Origin: DASRHT01 sp035650355
GTDB taxonomy: Bacteria > Chloroflexota > Ktedonobacteria > Ktedonobacterales > Ktedonobacteraceae
Length of the DNA: 64,000 bases
NCBI GenBank assembly: GCA_035650355.1
Contig: DASRHT010000119.1
Coordinates: 39,669-103,668 of the forward strand
Direction: 5' to 3'
Position numbers and translations under genes: made by a program. Below are positions 26,021 to 34,700 of this stretch, one piece after another. The notes below the pieces were generated by a model. The model ran no database searches. It was given only the letters and a program-made list of their open reading frames with translations, and was not told the DNA's origin. How positions within the stretch are numbered: position 1 is the stretch's first letter; the number at the start of each line of letters is the position of its first letter.

Positions 26021-26953
26021 TTATGCCGCCGTTGCTCTGCGCTGAATGGCTCGTCCAATAGCGCGGGCGGTCACGTTAATCAACAACAGGCTCACGATCA
26101 GCAGAGCAGCCGAACCCGCTGCCACCTGATTTGTCTGGGCAGCAGACAGGCCGGTACTGCCCAGACCTTGCGTCAGAATATACCAGAGATGTACGGTGAG
26201 ATTGTCGCTGCCAATCAAGGGATTCAATGTAAAGACACCACTGGCGGGATTATTTGCACCCATTGTGAAGATCAGAGCCGCGGCTTCCCCGATGATCTTC
26301 CCCGCCGACAGGATCAGGCCCGTGATAATGCCAGGCAAAGCCGATGGTAGTACCACTGTGCGTACCATATGCCACCTGGTAGAGCCCAGCGCGAGGCTGC
26401 CTTCCCGTAAATCTCGTGGTACTGCTGTGAGGGCATCTTCAAACAACCGCAGCGCCAATGGAAGGTTTAAACAGAGCAGGGTCAATGCGCCAGCCAGCCG
26501 ACTGGTTCCCATATGCGCGTAGATGCCAAAAGCGATCACGCCAAACAGCCCCAGCACGATTGAAGGGACGCCCGCCAGCGTTTCCGCAGCAAAGTGGATG
26601 GCAGTCACTAGCTTCCCTTGCGGAGCATATTCAATCAGATAGATCGCTGCCGCCAACGCGATAGGAAAAAGAAAAAGCTGTGTCAGCATGAGCATATAGA
26701 ACGTGTTGAACAGCTCTGGTCCAATCCCTGCATTTCCCGTGCCATAAAAATCGGGCCGGAAGAGGTAAGAGATGCCCTGAGCGAGCAGCAGCACAATAAT
26801 CGCGATGAACAGCAACGCCACCAGAGACGCCACAATCCAGAGAGAGCTTACTGCCACTCCATTGCTGAGATGGAGCCGGCGGACCAGGCGAGAAAGCTCG
26901 GCGCGACGAGACTCCCCAGCAGTGGGAAGCGCGGTAGCCTGTTGCGTACTCAC
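26021..26953 (-). CDS. pstA: Phosphate ABC transporter permease PstA
   Basis: The second membrane subunit of the phosphate importer, 310 residues with six predicted helices. The cytoplasmic coupling loop is DALTAVPRDLREGSLALGSTRWHMVRTVVLPSALPGIITGLIL, containing the EAA-like motif. The start is GTG (26953), overlapping the pstC stop, with GGAGTG about 11 bp upstream. Repeat E2 follows its stop within a few bases. Confidence 0.93.
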   Translation of the reverse strand: MSTQQATALPTAGESRRAELSRLVRRLHLSNGVAVSSLWIVASLVALLFIAIIVLLLAQGISYLFRPDFYGTGNAGIGPELFNTFYMLMLTQLFLFPIALAAAIYLIEYAPQGKLVTAIHFAAETLAGVPSIVLGLFGVIAFGIYAHMGTSRLAGALTLLCLNLPLALRLFEDALTAVPRDLREGSLALGSTRWHMVRTVVLPSALPGIITGLILSAGKIIGEAAALIFTMGANNPASGVFTLNPLIGSDNLTVHLWYILTQGLGSTGLSAAQTNQVAAGSAALLIVSLLLINVTARAIGRAIQRRATAA

Positions 26954-27882
26954 TTATAGACACTCCTGCTAGCCAGGTAACGGCTGATACAGATGAAGAT
27001 GAACGTAATTACAAGCAGAATAAAAGCCAGCGTCCAGTAAGCATCGCGGGCGGACCCGAGCGTCTCCGCAAAATCCTGCACAATGGCGCTGGTAATATTG
27101 ACGTTGGGCTGGAAGAACACCAGCGGCGTAAAAATGTTTTTGGGCAGTTTTGCCCCTTGCAAGACCATGCTGACGGCCAGCGTTTCACCGATTGCCCGTG
27201 TCATGCCCAGCACGACAGCGGTTGCCAGCCCGGTTGTGGCCGCAGGGATGACCGCCCGCAGCATCATTTGCCAGCGCGTCGAACCCAATGCCAGACTGGC
27301 TTCCCGCACGCTGCCCGGCACAGCGCGCAATGCATCTATCGAGATGCTAATCACGGTGGGCAAGATCATCACCACCAGCACCAGCGTCGCGGCTCCCCAG
27401 CCGTAGCCAGCAGTTGGCAGGCCGCCTGTTAGTGGCGCGACCAGCTTAGTAAGTGATGGCACCAGAACAGTCAATCCCAGAAAGCCGATCACCACCGAAG
27501 GCATGCCGACGAAAATCTCCAGCAGCGGCTGTAAAATCTTCGTGAGCCAGGCAGGAGCAACCTCCGTAAAGAAGATCGCCATGCCAAAGGCCAGCGGGAT
27601 GACGATAAGCACTGATAATAAAGTGATAACAACAGATCCAAGAATTAAGCCTGCCGCGCCAAAGCTGGGGTTGCCATTGACATCATTATTGCCGGTCGGG
27701 TCCCAATTTGCGCTTGAAAAAAAGTCTTTAAGGGTTGCACCTTCTGTAAAGACGCGAAAAGCATTTGAGCCAAGAAACAAGAAAACGCCCATAATGACGG
27801 CGACGATAAAAATAGCGCATAGCAAAAAGATGATAGTAGATGTTTGATTAGCTATACGCGCTGATCGTTGTTCTGTCGCCAT
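26950..27882 (-). CDS. pstC: Phosphate ABC transporter permease PstC
   Basis: The first membrane subunit of the phosphate importer. From the ATG at 27882 (MATEQRSARIANQTS, with GGAG 8 bp upstream) it has 310 residues. A longer frame to 27969 lacks a binding site and would add an unlikely tail. The first helix is IIFLLCAIFIVAVIMGVFLFL. The coupling loop ALRAVPGSVREASLALGSTRWQMMLRAVIPAA matches the family. Four-base overlap with pstA. Confidence 0.93.
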   Translation of the reverse strand: MATEQRSARIANQTSTIIFLLCAIFIVAVIMGVFLFLGSNAFRVFTEGATLKDFFSSANWDPTGNNDVNGNPSFGAAGLILGSVVITLLSVLIVIPLAFGMAIFFTEVAPAWLTKILQPLLEIFVGMPSVVIGFLGLTVLVPSLTKLVAPLTGGLPTAGYGWGAATLVLVVMILPTVISISIDALRAVPGSVREASLALGSTRWQMMLRAVIPAATTGLATAVVLGMTRAIGETLAVSMVLQGAKLPKNIFTPLVFFQPNVNITSAIVQDFAETLGSARDAYWTLAFILLVITFIFICISRYLASRSVYK

Positions 27883-27923
27883 GATACATTCTCCTACAAA
27901 GATAGAGCAGGAATATCCAGGAA

Positions 27924-27956
27924 ATAGCGTAGAGGCTGGGTCCGCCCCTACGCTAT
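27924..27956 (-). promoter_or_regulatory. Intercistronic hairpin between pstS and pstC
   Basis: ATAGCGTAG (27924-27932) pairs with CTACGCTAT (27948-27956). A GC-rich second repeat (AGGGCAAGGGGGAGCAAGCCCC) lies beside it up to about 28015. Hairpins here often stabilise the pstS message or reduce read-through, giving more binding protein than permease; that role is inferred. Confidence 0.5.
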
Positions 27957-28019
27957 AGCTAAAGGGCAAGGGGGAGCAAGCCCCATGTACGTGTAGAGGG
28001 CAGGGGCAAGCCGCTGCTC

Positions 28020-28919
28020 CTACTTTGGCTGGTGAGCCTGGATGGCGTCCTGGGTCATATCGGCAATGGCAATGAAATCGAGTTTAGTAGCTTCCTGCTT
28101 CGCCTCGCTCGTTCCCATGAAATCGATGAAGGACTTTGCCAGGCCGGTGGCCTCGCCTTTGGTATACATGTGCTCGATATTCCAGAACTTATAGGTATTG
28201 TTCTTCACCATGTCGGCGGTAGGCGCATTGCCATCAATCGAAAGCACTATCAAGCCGGATGCTTTAGCCGCGCCAGAAGCGGCATAACCAATCGCGCCGT
28301 CGGTCTGTTGCACGTTAGTAACAACGGTACTCGTGCTATCGCTGGTCAGATTGGATGGGCCTGCAATGGTCTCAGGACCGCCCAGAATATACTGCTGAAA
28401 GGTCGCGCGCGTCCCCGAACTGGCCGGGCGACTGACGACGACGATCTTGAGATCAGGCCCGCCAAGATCTTTCCAGTTGGTGGTTTTTCCGCTATAGATG
28501 CCTTTGATCTGGTCGGTCGTTAGATTGGTGACGCCTGTGACTTTGGAATTGATGATGAGATCAAAAACAACGACAGCAACCTGATGATCGACAAGATCAT
28601 CCTGACCTGCCTTCTTAAAAATATCTGAGTTCCCAATCTGGATGTTCCCGGCCTCAACCTGCGACAGGCCGGAGCCGCTGCCGCCGAGATTGACGGTGAT
28701 GTTAGCGCCCTGGCACTGACTCTGATAATCTTTCGCAACCGCCTGCGCCAGGGGCGCCAGCGCAGTTGAACCGGCGGCGGTAATAGTGCCGGTGGCACAA
28801 GCCGAATTTGCCGGCGTGGGGGTAGAACTGCCACCAGTATCGCTGCCACAGGCCACAATGAAGATACTGAGCGCCATCAGTACAAACGAGATACATATGA
28901 TTCGCCACTGCTTCAGCAT
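28020..28919 (-). CDS. pstS: Phosphate-binding lipoprotein PstS
   Basis: The extracytoplasmic phosphate receptor of the Pst importer, 299 residues. A lipoprotein signal (ICISFVLMALSIFIVACG, Cys at about 24) anchors it, followed by a Ser/Thr/Pro linker. Phosphate-binding segments GTITAAGSTALAPLAQ, NLGGSGSGLSQVEAG and RPASSGTRATFQQYIL are visible. GGAG lies 7 bp before the ATG. First gene of the pst operon, below the Pho box. Confidence 0.95.
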   Translation of the reverse strand: MLKQWRIICISFVLMALSIFIVACGSDTGGSSTPTPANSACATGTITAAGSTALAPLAQAVAKDYQSQCQGANITVNLGGSGSGLSQVEAGNIQIGNSDIFKKAGQDDLVDHQVAVVVFDLIINSKVTGVTNLTTDQIKGIYSGKTTNWKDLGGPDLKIVVVSRPASSGTRATFQQYILGGPETIAGPSNLTSDSTSTVVTNVQQTDGAIGYAASGAAKASGLIVLSIDGNAPTADMVKNNTYKFWNIEHMYTKGEATGLAKSFIDFMGTSEAKQEATKLDFIAIADMTQDAIQAHQPK

Positions 28920-29061
28920 AGCTTCTCCTAACTCCCGATGAGATTCCGTTACTATCTAATACTATTTAAATGCACTGGTAATCCCCGTTAGCGGAAATCC
29001 CACCCGCATTCTTGTCTCAACCATACAGTAGCACCACATAATTAACTATGCTTTATAGCTA

Positions 29062-29088
29062 TGTTAAGCCACGTTAAGCGCCGGTTAA
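29062..29088 (-). promoter_or_regulatory. Pho box upstream of pstS
   Basis: Read on the minus strand: TTAACC-N5-TTAACG-N4-TTAACA. Three direct TTAAC(N) repeats about one helical turn apart match the PhoP-box pattern known from Firmicutes (TTAACA repeats). It lies about 150 bp before the pstS start and is the likely binding site for the response regulator at 24010-24744. Confidence 0.75.
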
Positions 29089-29148
29089 ACTTTCCTGAAG
29101 GATAGGTCAATAGGAGCTCAGTACGCTGAAGATGGCCAAAAAGACGCA

Positions 29149-29185
29149 AAAAAGCCCATCCATTAGGGAATAGATGGATAGGCTT
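29149..29185 (-). terminator. Terminator of the gene ending at 29184
   Basis: On the minus strand the stem AAGCC(T)ATCCAT / ATGGAT(G)GGCTT is followed by TTTTTT. It overlaps the stop codon region. Confidence 0.75.
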
Positions 29186-29483
29186 ATTCGCTCTCCTGCT
29201 GCCATTGCTCGTAATCTACGAACAACCCGTTTTCTATGATATACAGGGAGGGGAGGGTCATGGTGGGTAGACCTTTGCCGACTTTGACTTTGAGGCGGTA
29301 AAGCGCGAGATCGCCTTCTTGCTTGCCGGTATAACCGATACGCCGTGCCTCGCCGCAAACGTGATCGGGGGCGGCTGCGGTCGCAACTGGCAGTTTGTTC
29401 CAGGAGTGCTTGAAGGTAGCGCGTACAATTGCGACTGCCGGTATATAGGTATGTTGAGGTCGTAACACAACAGGTTCTTTCAT
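29184..29483 (-). CDS. Hypothetical protein, 99 residues
   Basis: From the ATG at 29483 (MKEPVVLRPQHTYIPAVAIV, with GGAAAG 7 bp upstream) a 99-residue soluble protein is encoded. It contains DHVCGEARRIGYTGKQEGDLALYRLKVKVGKGLPTMTLPSLYIIENGLFVDYEQWQQE. No family is recognised; it has no signal peptide or membrane helix. It appears to be a single gene with its own terminator. The gap of about 290 bp to the divergent DinB-like gene holds no other supportable gene. Confidence 0.6.
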   Translation of the reverse strand: MKEPVVLRPQHTYIPAVAIVRATFKHSWNKLPVATAAAPDHVCGEARRIGYTGKQEGDLALYRLKVKVGKGLPTMTLPSLYIIENGLFVDYEQWQQESE

Positions 29484-29770
29484 GGATGCACTTTCCTTGT
29501 CAGCCTGCAAGCATTGCACTGAGAAACGTACAGCATAAAGCGATTGCTTCCTTTTACTCCTACTGCATACACGGATGGAAGAGCCAGAAGTGAGACACCT
29601 TTGAGAGACTCATAAATCTGCTCAACCATCTGCCTGCTCAACGCCGCAGCCACGGCCCAGGCAGATGGCGGCCTTAACCACCTGTTAAAGAATGGCTTGC
29701 CCTCCACGCCGTTGCTGTGCTATCGTTATGTCACGTAGCCTGACATCCCACCTTAGTATAGGAGGTAGTT

Positions 29771-30301
29771 ATGAACATCATCGAGTTTTTTGCCACGGAA
29801 CAGATCCGCTTGCACGAGGCTTTACGTACCAGCGTCAAGGATCTTACGCTGGACGAATGGCATTACACGATACCAGGGACGGGCAACCACATTGCCTTCA
29901 ACCTTCTGCACTGCGTGCGTACCGAGGATAATATTCTGCGCTATATTTTACAGGGACGCCCGCCGCTCTGGAATGAGGGCAACTGGCACGAACGCCTCAA
30001 CCTGCCGCCACGCGTTCAGGGGACAGGGATGACCACCGGCGATGCTCAATCGTTACGCATCAACGATCCTGCCCTCTTTATGCAGTACGCTGAAGAGGTA
30101 TGGCGCGAGTTTGAGCAATATCTGGCTGACGTTAAGGATGGGGGCGTGGAACTCTCTGAACGGACGGTGATGGTGAAGCCGCTGGGCAATATGCCCGCGA
30201 TCAGAGCTATCGGGCAGGTCTGTATTTCGCATCTGTTTACTCATCTGGGGGAGATTACCCTGTTGCTTGGCGCGCAGCAGAAACAGGGCTGGCCCATCTA
30301 A
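29771..30301 (+). CDS. DinB-like four-helix protein
   Basis: The 176-residue product looks like the DinB/YfiT metal-binding helical bundle family. The N-terminal helix is EFFATEQIRLHEALRTSVKDLTLDEWHY, followed by GTGNHIAFNLLHCVRTEDNIL with the first metal His and, near the end, CISHLFTHLGEITLLLGAQ with the paired His residues. Family members are thiol-dependent transferases or stress proteins; the activity here is unknown. AGGAGG lies 6 bp before the ATG. Confidence 0.8.
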   Translation: MNIIEFFATEQIRLHEALRTSVKDLTLDEWHYTIPGTGNHIAFNLLHCVRTEDNILRYILQGRPPLWNEGNWHERLNLPPRVQGTGMTTGDAQSLRINDPALFMQYAEEVWREFEQYLADVKDGGVELSERTVMVKPLGNMPAIRAIGQVCISHLFTHLGEITLLLGAQQKQGWPI

Positions 30302-30384
30302 GTGAGCTACAGGGCAACCGCAAGGGATTGCCCCTACAGAGCGCGAAGGTTTCAAGATACGTCGCTTTCCAGGAAGGATTTGTC

Positions 30385-31158
30385 GTGACATTCCTGCAAA
30401 TACTGTTGCTCTTCGGTGCGGCTGTGTGTGGAGGCGCGATGAACGCAGTCGCGGGAGGAGGAACGTTTTTTACTTTCCCGGCGCTCATTTTCACCGGCGT
30501 TCCCCTTATTTTTTCTCAGGCAACCACTGCGGTGGCATTGTTGCCGGGTGGCATTGCCAGCGTCGGCGCCTATCGCCGCGAACTGGCGAAAGTGCGACGC
30601 GGACAGACTATCGTGCTGATCGCTGCAAGCCTGGTCGGAGGCATATTGGGCGCAAACCTGCTTTTGCATACAAAGCAAGAGGTTTTCGCTCGCCTCGTGC
30701 CTTTTTTGCTTCTGGCTGCCACGCTGCTATTTATCTTTAGCAATCGCATCACGGCTGCCCTGCACAGCCACACTGCTGACAAAAAGCAGCAATCGGTGGT
30801 TTCGTTGATCGGCACGAGTATCCTGCAACTGGTTATTGCCACTTATGGTGGTTACTTCAGCGGCGGGCAGAGTATTTTGATCCTGATGGCCCTGGGATTG
30901 ATGGGAATGGAAAACATTCATGAGATGAATGCACTCAAGACACTGCTGTCCTCGTGCGTTAGTTTGCTGGCTGTGATTACGTTTATTATTGGGAGAGTGG
31001 TAAGCTGGCCGCAAGCTCTTTTGATGGCGGTCGGGGCGATCATTGGCGGCTACGGCGGCGCGTCGCTGGCGCGCAAAATCGACCCGCGCTATATACGCAT
31101 TTTCGTGATTTGCGTTGGCATTATCCTGACCATCTATTTCTTTCTTCAATCGCCGTAG
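30385..31158 (+). CDS. TSUP (TauE/SafE) family membrane transporter
   Basis: From the GTG at 30385 (AGGAAGG upstream) the product is 257 residues with about eight helices. Family landmarks are AMNAVAGGGTFFTFPALIFTGVPLIFSQATTAVALLPG in the first half and the mirrored GGYFSGGQSILILMALGLMGM ... NALKTLL in the second. The sequence ends KIDPRYIRIFVICVGIILTIYFF. These proteins export sulfite, sulfoacetate or related organic anions. The longer TTG frame from 30328 has no binding site and would prepend a soluble tail to the first helix. Confidence 0.85.
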   Translation: MTFLQILLLFGAAVCGGAMNAVAGGGTFFTFPALIFTGVPLIFSQATTAVALLPGGIASVGAYRRELAKVRRGQTIVLIAASLVGGILGANLLLHTKQEVFARLVPFLLLAATLLFIFSNRITAALHSHTADKKQQSVVSLIGTSILQLVIATYGGYFSGGQSILILMALGLMGMENIHEMNALKTLLSSCVSLLAVITFIIGRVVSWPQALLMAVGAIIGGYGGASLARKIDPRYIRIFVICVGIILTIYFFLQSP

Positions 31159-31220
31159 GGGCCTTCATCTCAGGCGGTCTGAGCGAAGCTAGATGCGGCA
31201 GCATCGTTGATCGCCTGGAT

Positions 31221-31244
31221 AAAAAGGCGGGGCTTGCCCCCGCC
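31221..31244 (-). terminator. Terminator of the WD40 operon
   Basis: The GC-rich stem GGCGGGG/CCCCCGCC (31226-31244) is followed on the minus strand by TTTTT (31225-31221), about 50 bp past the WD40 gene stop. Confidence 0.65.
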
Positions 31245-31296
31245 CTGTTTGCCCCGCCCCTACGTCTCGCGTGGAGCATCATAGCCTGCCAGATCG

Positions 31297-32166
31297 CTAT
31301 GGTTGCCATAAATGTACCGCTTTATCGGCGGCGGAGGCGATCCAGTTGTGGCGCGGCGACCAGGCGAGGGCACGCACCCAGGTTTTGTGGCCAGTATAGC
31401 AGGCAATCTGTCTCCCCGTGAGTGACCAGACCTGAACGGTGCTATCATCGCTCCCTGAAGCAACATAGGCGCTATCAGGCGACCAGGAGAGTGTTTTGAT
31501 GGGTTGGGTGTGGCCGCGATAGGTCTGGAGCGTTTTCCCGCTTGCAGGAGACCAGATGCGGCCCGCTGCGTCCTGACCGCCAGAGACGATGGCCTTCCCG
31601 TCCGGCGACCAGGATGCAGCATATACAGGGCCTCTATGCTCGCGATAGATGAGGGTAGGATTGCCACTGAAAGCGTTCCAGCTCTGGACGGTCCCGTTAA
31701 AGTCGGCAGAGGCGATCACTGTATTGTCCGGCGACCAGGCGACGGAGAAGATCCTGTACTGCGCTCTATAGGTGCAAATGAGTTGACCACTGAACGGCTC
31801 CCAGATTTGTACGGTACTATCGCCGTAATCCCCGCCAGAAGCGATATAGCGACCACCAGAGGTCCAGGCGATGCAGCGCACAAAGCGCACATGCCCACGG
31901 TACGTTGTGATGATACAGCCGGTGCTGACCTCCCACACATGGACGATGCCGGCAGTACAGCCGGAAGCGATATAGCGCGCATCGGGCGACCAGGTTAGCG
32001 AAAGCAGGTAGCGATGCTCCCCCTGAAAGGTTCGGAGGCGCTGACCGGTCTGAGGATGCCAGATCTGCACCGTTCCGTCTCGTCCGCCGGAAGCGATGAA
32101 GTGGCCTGATGGCGACCAGGCGAGGGCAAAAACGTGATCGGTGTGGCCCGCGTATGTGGCGAGCAT
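31297..32166 (-). CDS. Seven-bladed WD40 repeat protein
   Basis: The 289 residues are almost entirely seven WD40 repeats. Each runs from a GH or similar dipeptide to W-[HEQSN] about 38 residues on, for example YAGHTDHVFALAWSPSG...VQIW, then YRGHTQPIKTLSWSPDS...VQVW and YTGHKTWVRALAWSPRH...VHLW. There is no signal peptide or kinase domain, so it is a cytoplasmic protein-interaction platform. It follows moaB by one base and is the third gene of the CpXC-moaB-WD40 operon. Partner unknown. Confidence 0.92.
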   Translation of the reverse strand: MLATYAGHTDHVFALAWSPSGHFIASGGRDGTVQIWHPQTGQRLRTFQGEHRYLLSLTWSPDARYIASGCTAGIVHVWEVSTGCIITTYRGHVRFVRCIAWTSGGRYIASGGDYGDSTVQIWEPFSGQLICTYRAQYRIFSVAWSPDNTVIASADFNGTVQSWNAFSGNPTLIYREHRGPVYAASWSPDGKAIVSGGQDAAGRIWSPASGKTLQTYRGHTQPIKTLSWSPDSAYVASGSDDSTVQVWSLTGRQIACYTGHKTWVRALAWSPRHNWIASAADKAVHLWQP

Positions 32167-32167
32167 G

Positions 32168-32653
32168 TTAGTGCTCCTTTGGTCCCTCGGTCAGCAGATT
32201 GATGGCGTGCGGCAACACCGGCAGGATATATTCAAGACACTCTTTGACTGCTTTAGGGCTGCCGGGAAGATTGATAATGAGGGTACGCCCGCGTACACCG
32301 GCAATGCCGCGTGAAAGCATGGCGTTGCGCGTATATTGGAGGCTGATGGCGCGCAAGGCTTCCGCGATGCCTGGCGCTTCACGTTCGATTACCAGTTTCG
32401 TAGCTTCCGGCGTTACATCACGCGGTGCCAGCCCGGTGCCCCCCGTTGTTAGCACAAGGTTGAGCCGCTTCTCATCGCTCCACGCGCGTAGCGTGGCTGC
32501 AATTTGCTCAGCCTCGTCAGGAATAATGGCTCCCGCGCTGACAACCGCATCTGGAAGCTGCGTTACTAGGGTGCGGATGTTCTCACCGCTAACGTCCTGC
32601 CGCTCTCCCTTCGACGCTCCATCGCTGACCGTGAGAACTCCTATTGTAATCAT
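32168..32653 (-). CDS. MoaB/MogA-type molybdopterin biosynthesis protein
   Basis: From the ATG at 32653 (MITIGVLTVSDGASKGERQD, GAGG 8 bp upstream) the protein is 161 residues, the usual length. The family motifs are TVSDGASKGERQDVSGENI and TTGGTGLAPRDVTPEA, and the MPT-binding loop RTLIINLPGSPKAVKECL follows. It adenylylates molybdopterin or has a structural role in cofactor synthesis. A longer frame to 32797 overlaps the CpXC gene and is not used. It lies 4 bp after the CpXC gene stop. Confidence 0.9.
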   Translation of the reverse strand: MITIGVLTVSDGASKGERQDVSGENIRTLVTQLPDAVVSAGAIIPDEAEQIAATLRAWSDEKRLNLVLTTGGTGLAPRDVTPEATKLVIEREAPGIAEALRAISLQYTRNAMLSRGIAGVRGRTLIINLPGSPKAVKECLEYILPVLPHAINLLTEGPKEH

Positions 32654-32657
32654 TTTA

Positions 32658-33317
32658 TTATCCTCGTGGCGCCAGTTCTCGCATGAGCGCGCCGATGTTG
32701 CGGCGCGAGCCATAGATCCAGACGGTATACTCGTCAGGCAGGTCCTCGACCTCGTAATTGCAATCCATTTCGGAGGAGAGCTTGCGCGCAATATCAAGAA
32801 ATTGCCCTCGCTCGGCTTCGTTGCTGCTCTGGGTGCTCATGGCAAGCCTGCCCAGACGCTCATCAGGGCTGAGAACGGCATTAACTAGCTCGGTTAGCTG
32901 GTCGAGTCCGAAGACAACCTGTAGCGGCGGCATTTCTCTTGCCTGCGATGGTGTGAGCGTGACGCTTCTTCCACCCTTACTACGCTTATGCTCTTCATCG
33001 TTCTGCTGTTCCTGAATCGCTATGACATCCGTGTAAACGGAGCGCAATCTCTCCAGGATCAGCATACGCGCCTCCCGGGGAGCATCCGAGCGCGGATGCA
33101 CGTAGATCAAGAGCTTATGCGCAGGATCGGAATAGATGAAAGGACGCGCCAGGGCCGCGCGCCTGCCGCAGGTTGGACAGGTCGAGACGTTGATTAATCC
33201 GGCCAGCACAATATAGCGCAACTGCGGTTCCTGCGCTACATTTACATAATCATAAACCTGGCTGGTAAACACTTCCCCACAAGGACAGGTTAAGGTTTGT
33301 GTCATTGAACGAGACAT
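32658..33317 (-). CDS. CpXC domain protein
   Basis: 219 residues. The N-terminal part has two zinc-finger-like pairs, LTCPCGEVF and CPTCGRR, separated by about 40 residues, typical of the CpXC domain, and a conserved IYSDPAHKLLIYVHP strand. The C-terminal half is helical and acidic, with unknown function. First gene of the operon with moaB and a WD40 protein. CpXC proteins have no established activity. Confidence 0.8.
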   Translation of the reverse strand: MSRSMTQTLTCPCGEVFTSQVYDYVNVAQEPQLRYIVLAGLINVSTCPTCGRRAALARPFIYSDPAHKLLIYVHPRSDAPREARMLILERLRSVYTDVIAIQEQQNDEEHKRSKGGRSVTLTPSQAREMPPLQVVFGLDQLTELVNAVLSPDERLGRLAMSTQSSNEAERGQFLDIARKLSSEMDCNYEVEDLPDEYTVWIYGSRRNIGALMRELAPRG

Positions 33318-33431
33318 AGTAAAAACTTCTTTGTGAACCTCCCGTAAAAACGGTTAAAGAAAAACTACCACGACTAAGAATTATACCAAGTATAACACAT
33401 TCAAGGGGACAGGTACTTCCTGCATCAAATA

Positions 33432-34700
33432 TCACCTTCTTCTGTTTTTACTCATGGATTTGGTGGAGAAGGTAAATTTGACTCCCTGCTTCTCCATAAA
33501 GGCTTTGAACTGGGTGTAGAACTCGTCGCGGTCCTGCATAGTGATGACGGAAACGGCATCGGCGGTTTCGATGGCGTAGGGGTAGCCGTTGCCCGCAATG
33601 ACTTCGGCACGGATCACATCGATGACCGGCTCCAGCACGCCATCATCGAGCATCCAGCGCGGAAATTCCAGGCGCGTGGGCGGACGCGTTGAGGTCGTTT
33701 GCAGGTAGCAGAAGGCGATGCTGTCGCGATAGGAGCCATAGCCCTCAAGAATATCGCCGCGTGCGCAGATCATAGCAGGCGTGCGGTCGCCCCAGTGCAG
33801 CCGCCCCTGCCAGAGCAGCGCATCGTGAATTCTTTTGGTCTCGCGCAATACGGGCTGGCTCTGCGTAGCGTCCAGGCGGCGCAACATAGTGATGATATCA
33901 CGCGCGTAGCTGGTATCAATATAGCCGACGAGCGGCACGCGCAATTGCTCCGAGGTTTTCAATAGCGAGACCGCCGAGGCGATGTAGCGTTCACGATAAG
34001 GACTGGGCATGGTGAGGGCAAAGGAGACGACGAGCGAGCCATCGAAGAAGACGACGGGGCTGTGGACCGGATCATCACTGCGGCGCGTCCTGGCGAGCTG
34101 CTCCATCTGACTACAGAGGGTTTCGATTTCGAGCAGATAGCGTTTCAATGTTACCTGCATGTCCGAATAAGGATAGCTGTCGGGATCGCTTGATTCGCTT
34201 CTGGACTCCTCCATAATTTCATCGGGGGCCAGCACTTCTAGCCGCACATCTTTGGTATACGGGCGCCCCTGACTGTGCGGATTGACGAAGAAGCCAACCT
34301 GGACAAGCGCGACCGGAATGGAGGCATCGCGCCACGGCAATAACTGGCTGCCATCGACGGCTAGTGTGGTGATGCCTTCGATACATTCGGCCCACTGGCG
34401 CGCCTGCTCGTGGTTGGCAAATTCGCGCCCGAAGGGGAAGACGGGGACATGATAGCTTCTCTGACTTGCGAGTGCTAGCCAGCGGTCGAACTCAATACTG
34501 GGGCGCGCTCCCGCCGAAAGCCCAAAGCTGTCATGAGGAGGCAGAACGTTTTCCATCTGCGCACTCGATTGGTAGCGCAGATAGAGGGTTTCGAGCGCCT
34601 GCTGATAGGCTTTAAGCTGCTCGCTAAATGTGCCGTCGAAGAGCGAGAAATGCCCGCGTTTGAGACTCAAGGCGGCCTGGAGTTTTCCTTTATGAAGCAT
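33432..34700 (-). CDS. NurA-domain nuclease
   Basis: 422 residues with a NurA nuclease core. The first acidic motif is TTLAVDGSQLLPWRDASIP, the second PVVFFDGSLVVSFAL, and a later VPLVGYIDTSYARDIITML carries a third Asp. These Asp residues bind Mn in NurA. The gene starts inside the last codons of the Rad50-like gene (11-bp overlap), so the proteins are made together. In archaea NurA acts with HerA and Mre11-Rad50 to resect DNA ends. Here it pairs directly with the Rad50-like ATPase. Confidence 0.88.
   Translation of the reverse strand: MLHKGKLQAALSLKRGHFSLFDGTFSEQLKAYQQALETLYLRYQSSAQMENVLPPHDSFGLSAGARPSIEFDRWLALASQRSYHVPVFPFGREFANHEQARQWAECIEGITTLAVDGSQLLPWRDASIPVALVQVGFFVNPHSQGRPYTKDVRLEVLAPDEIMEESRSESSDPDSYPYSDMQVTLKRYLLEIETLCSQMEQLARTRRSDDPVHSPVVFFDGSLVVSFALTMPSPYRERYIASAVSLLKTSEQLRVPLVGYIDTSYARDIITMLRRLDATQSQPVLRETKRIHDALLWQGRLHWGDRTPAMICARGDILEGYGSYRDSIAFCYLQTTSTRPPTRLEFPRWMLDDGVLEPVIDVIRAEVIAGNGYPYAIETADAVSVITMQDRDEFYTQFKAFMEKQGVKFTFSTKSMSKNRRR

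Noticed and set aside
29480..29707. A 75-codon minus-strand frame between the hypothetical gene and the DinB-like gene
   Set aside because: No ribosome site, no recognisable composition, and it overlaps the better supported start at 29483.
32654..32797. N-terminal extension of MoaB
   Set aside because: It overlaps the CpXC coding sequence in another frame and precedes the canonical start MITIGVLTVSDG, which has its own GAGG site.
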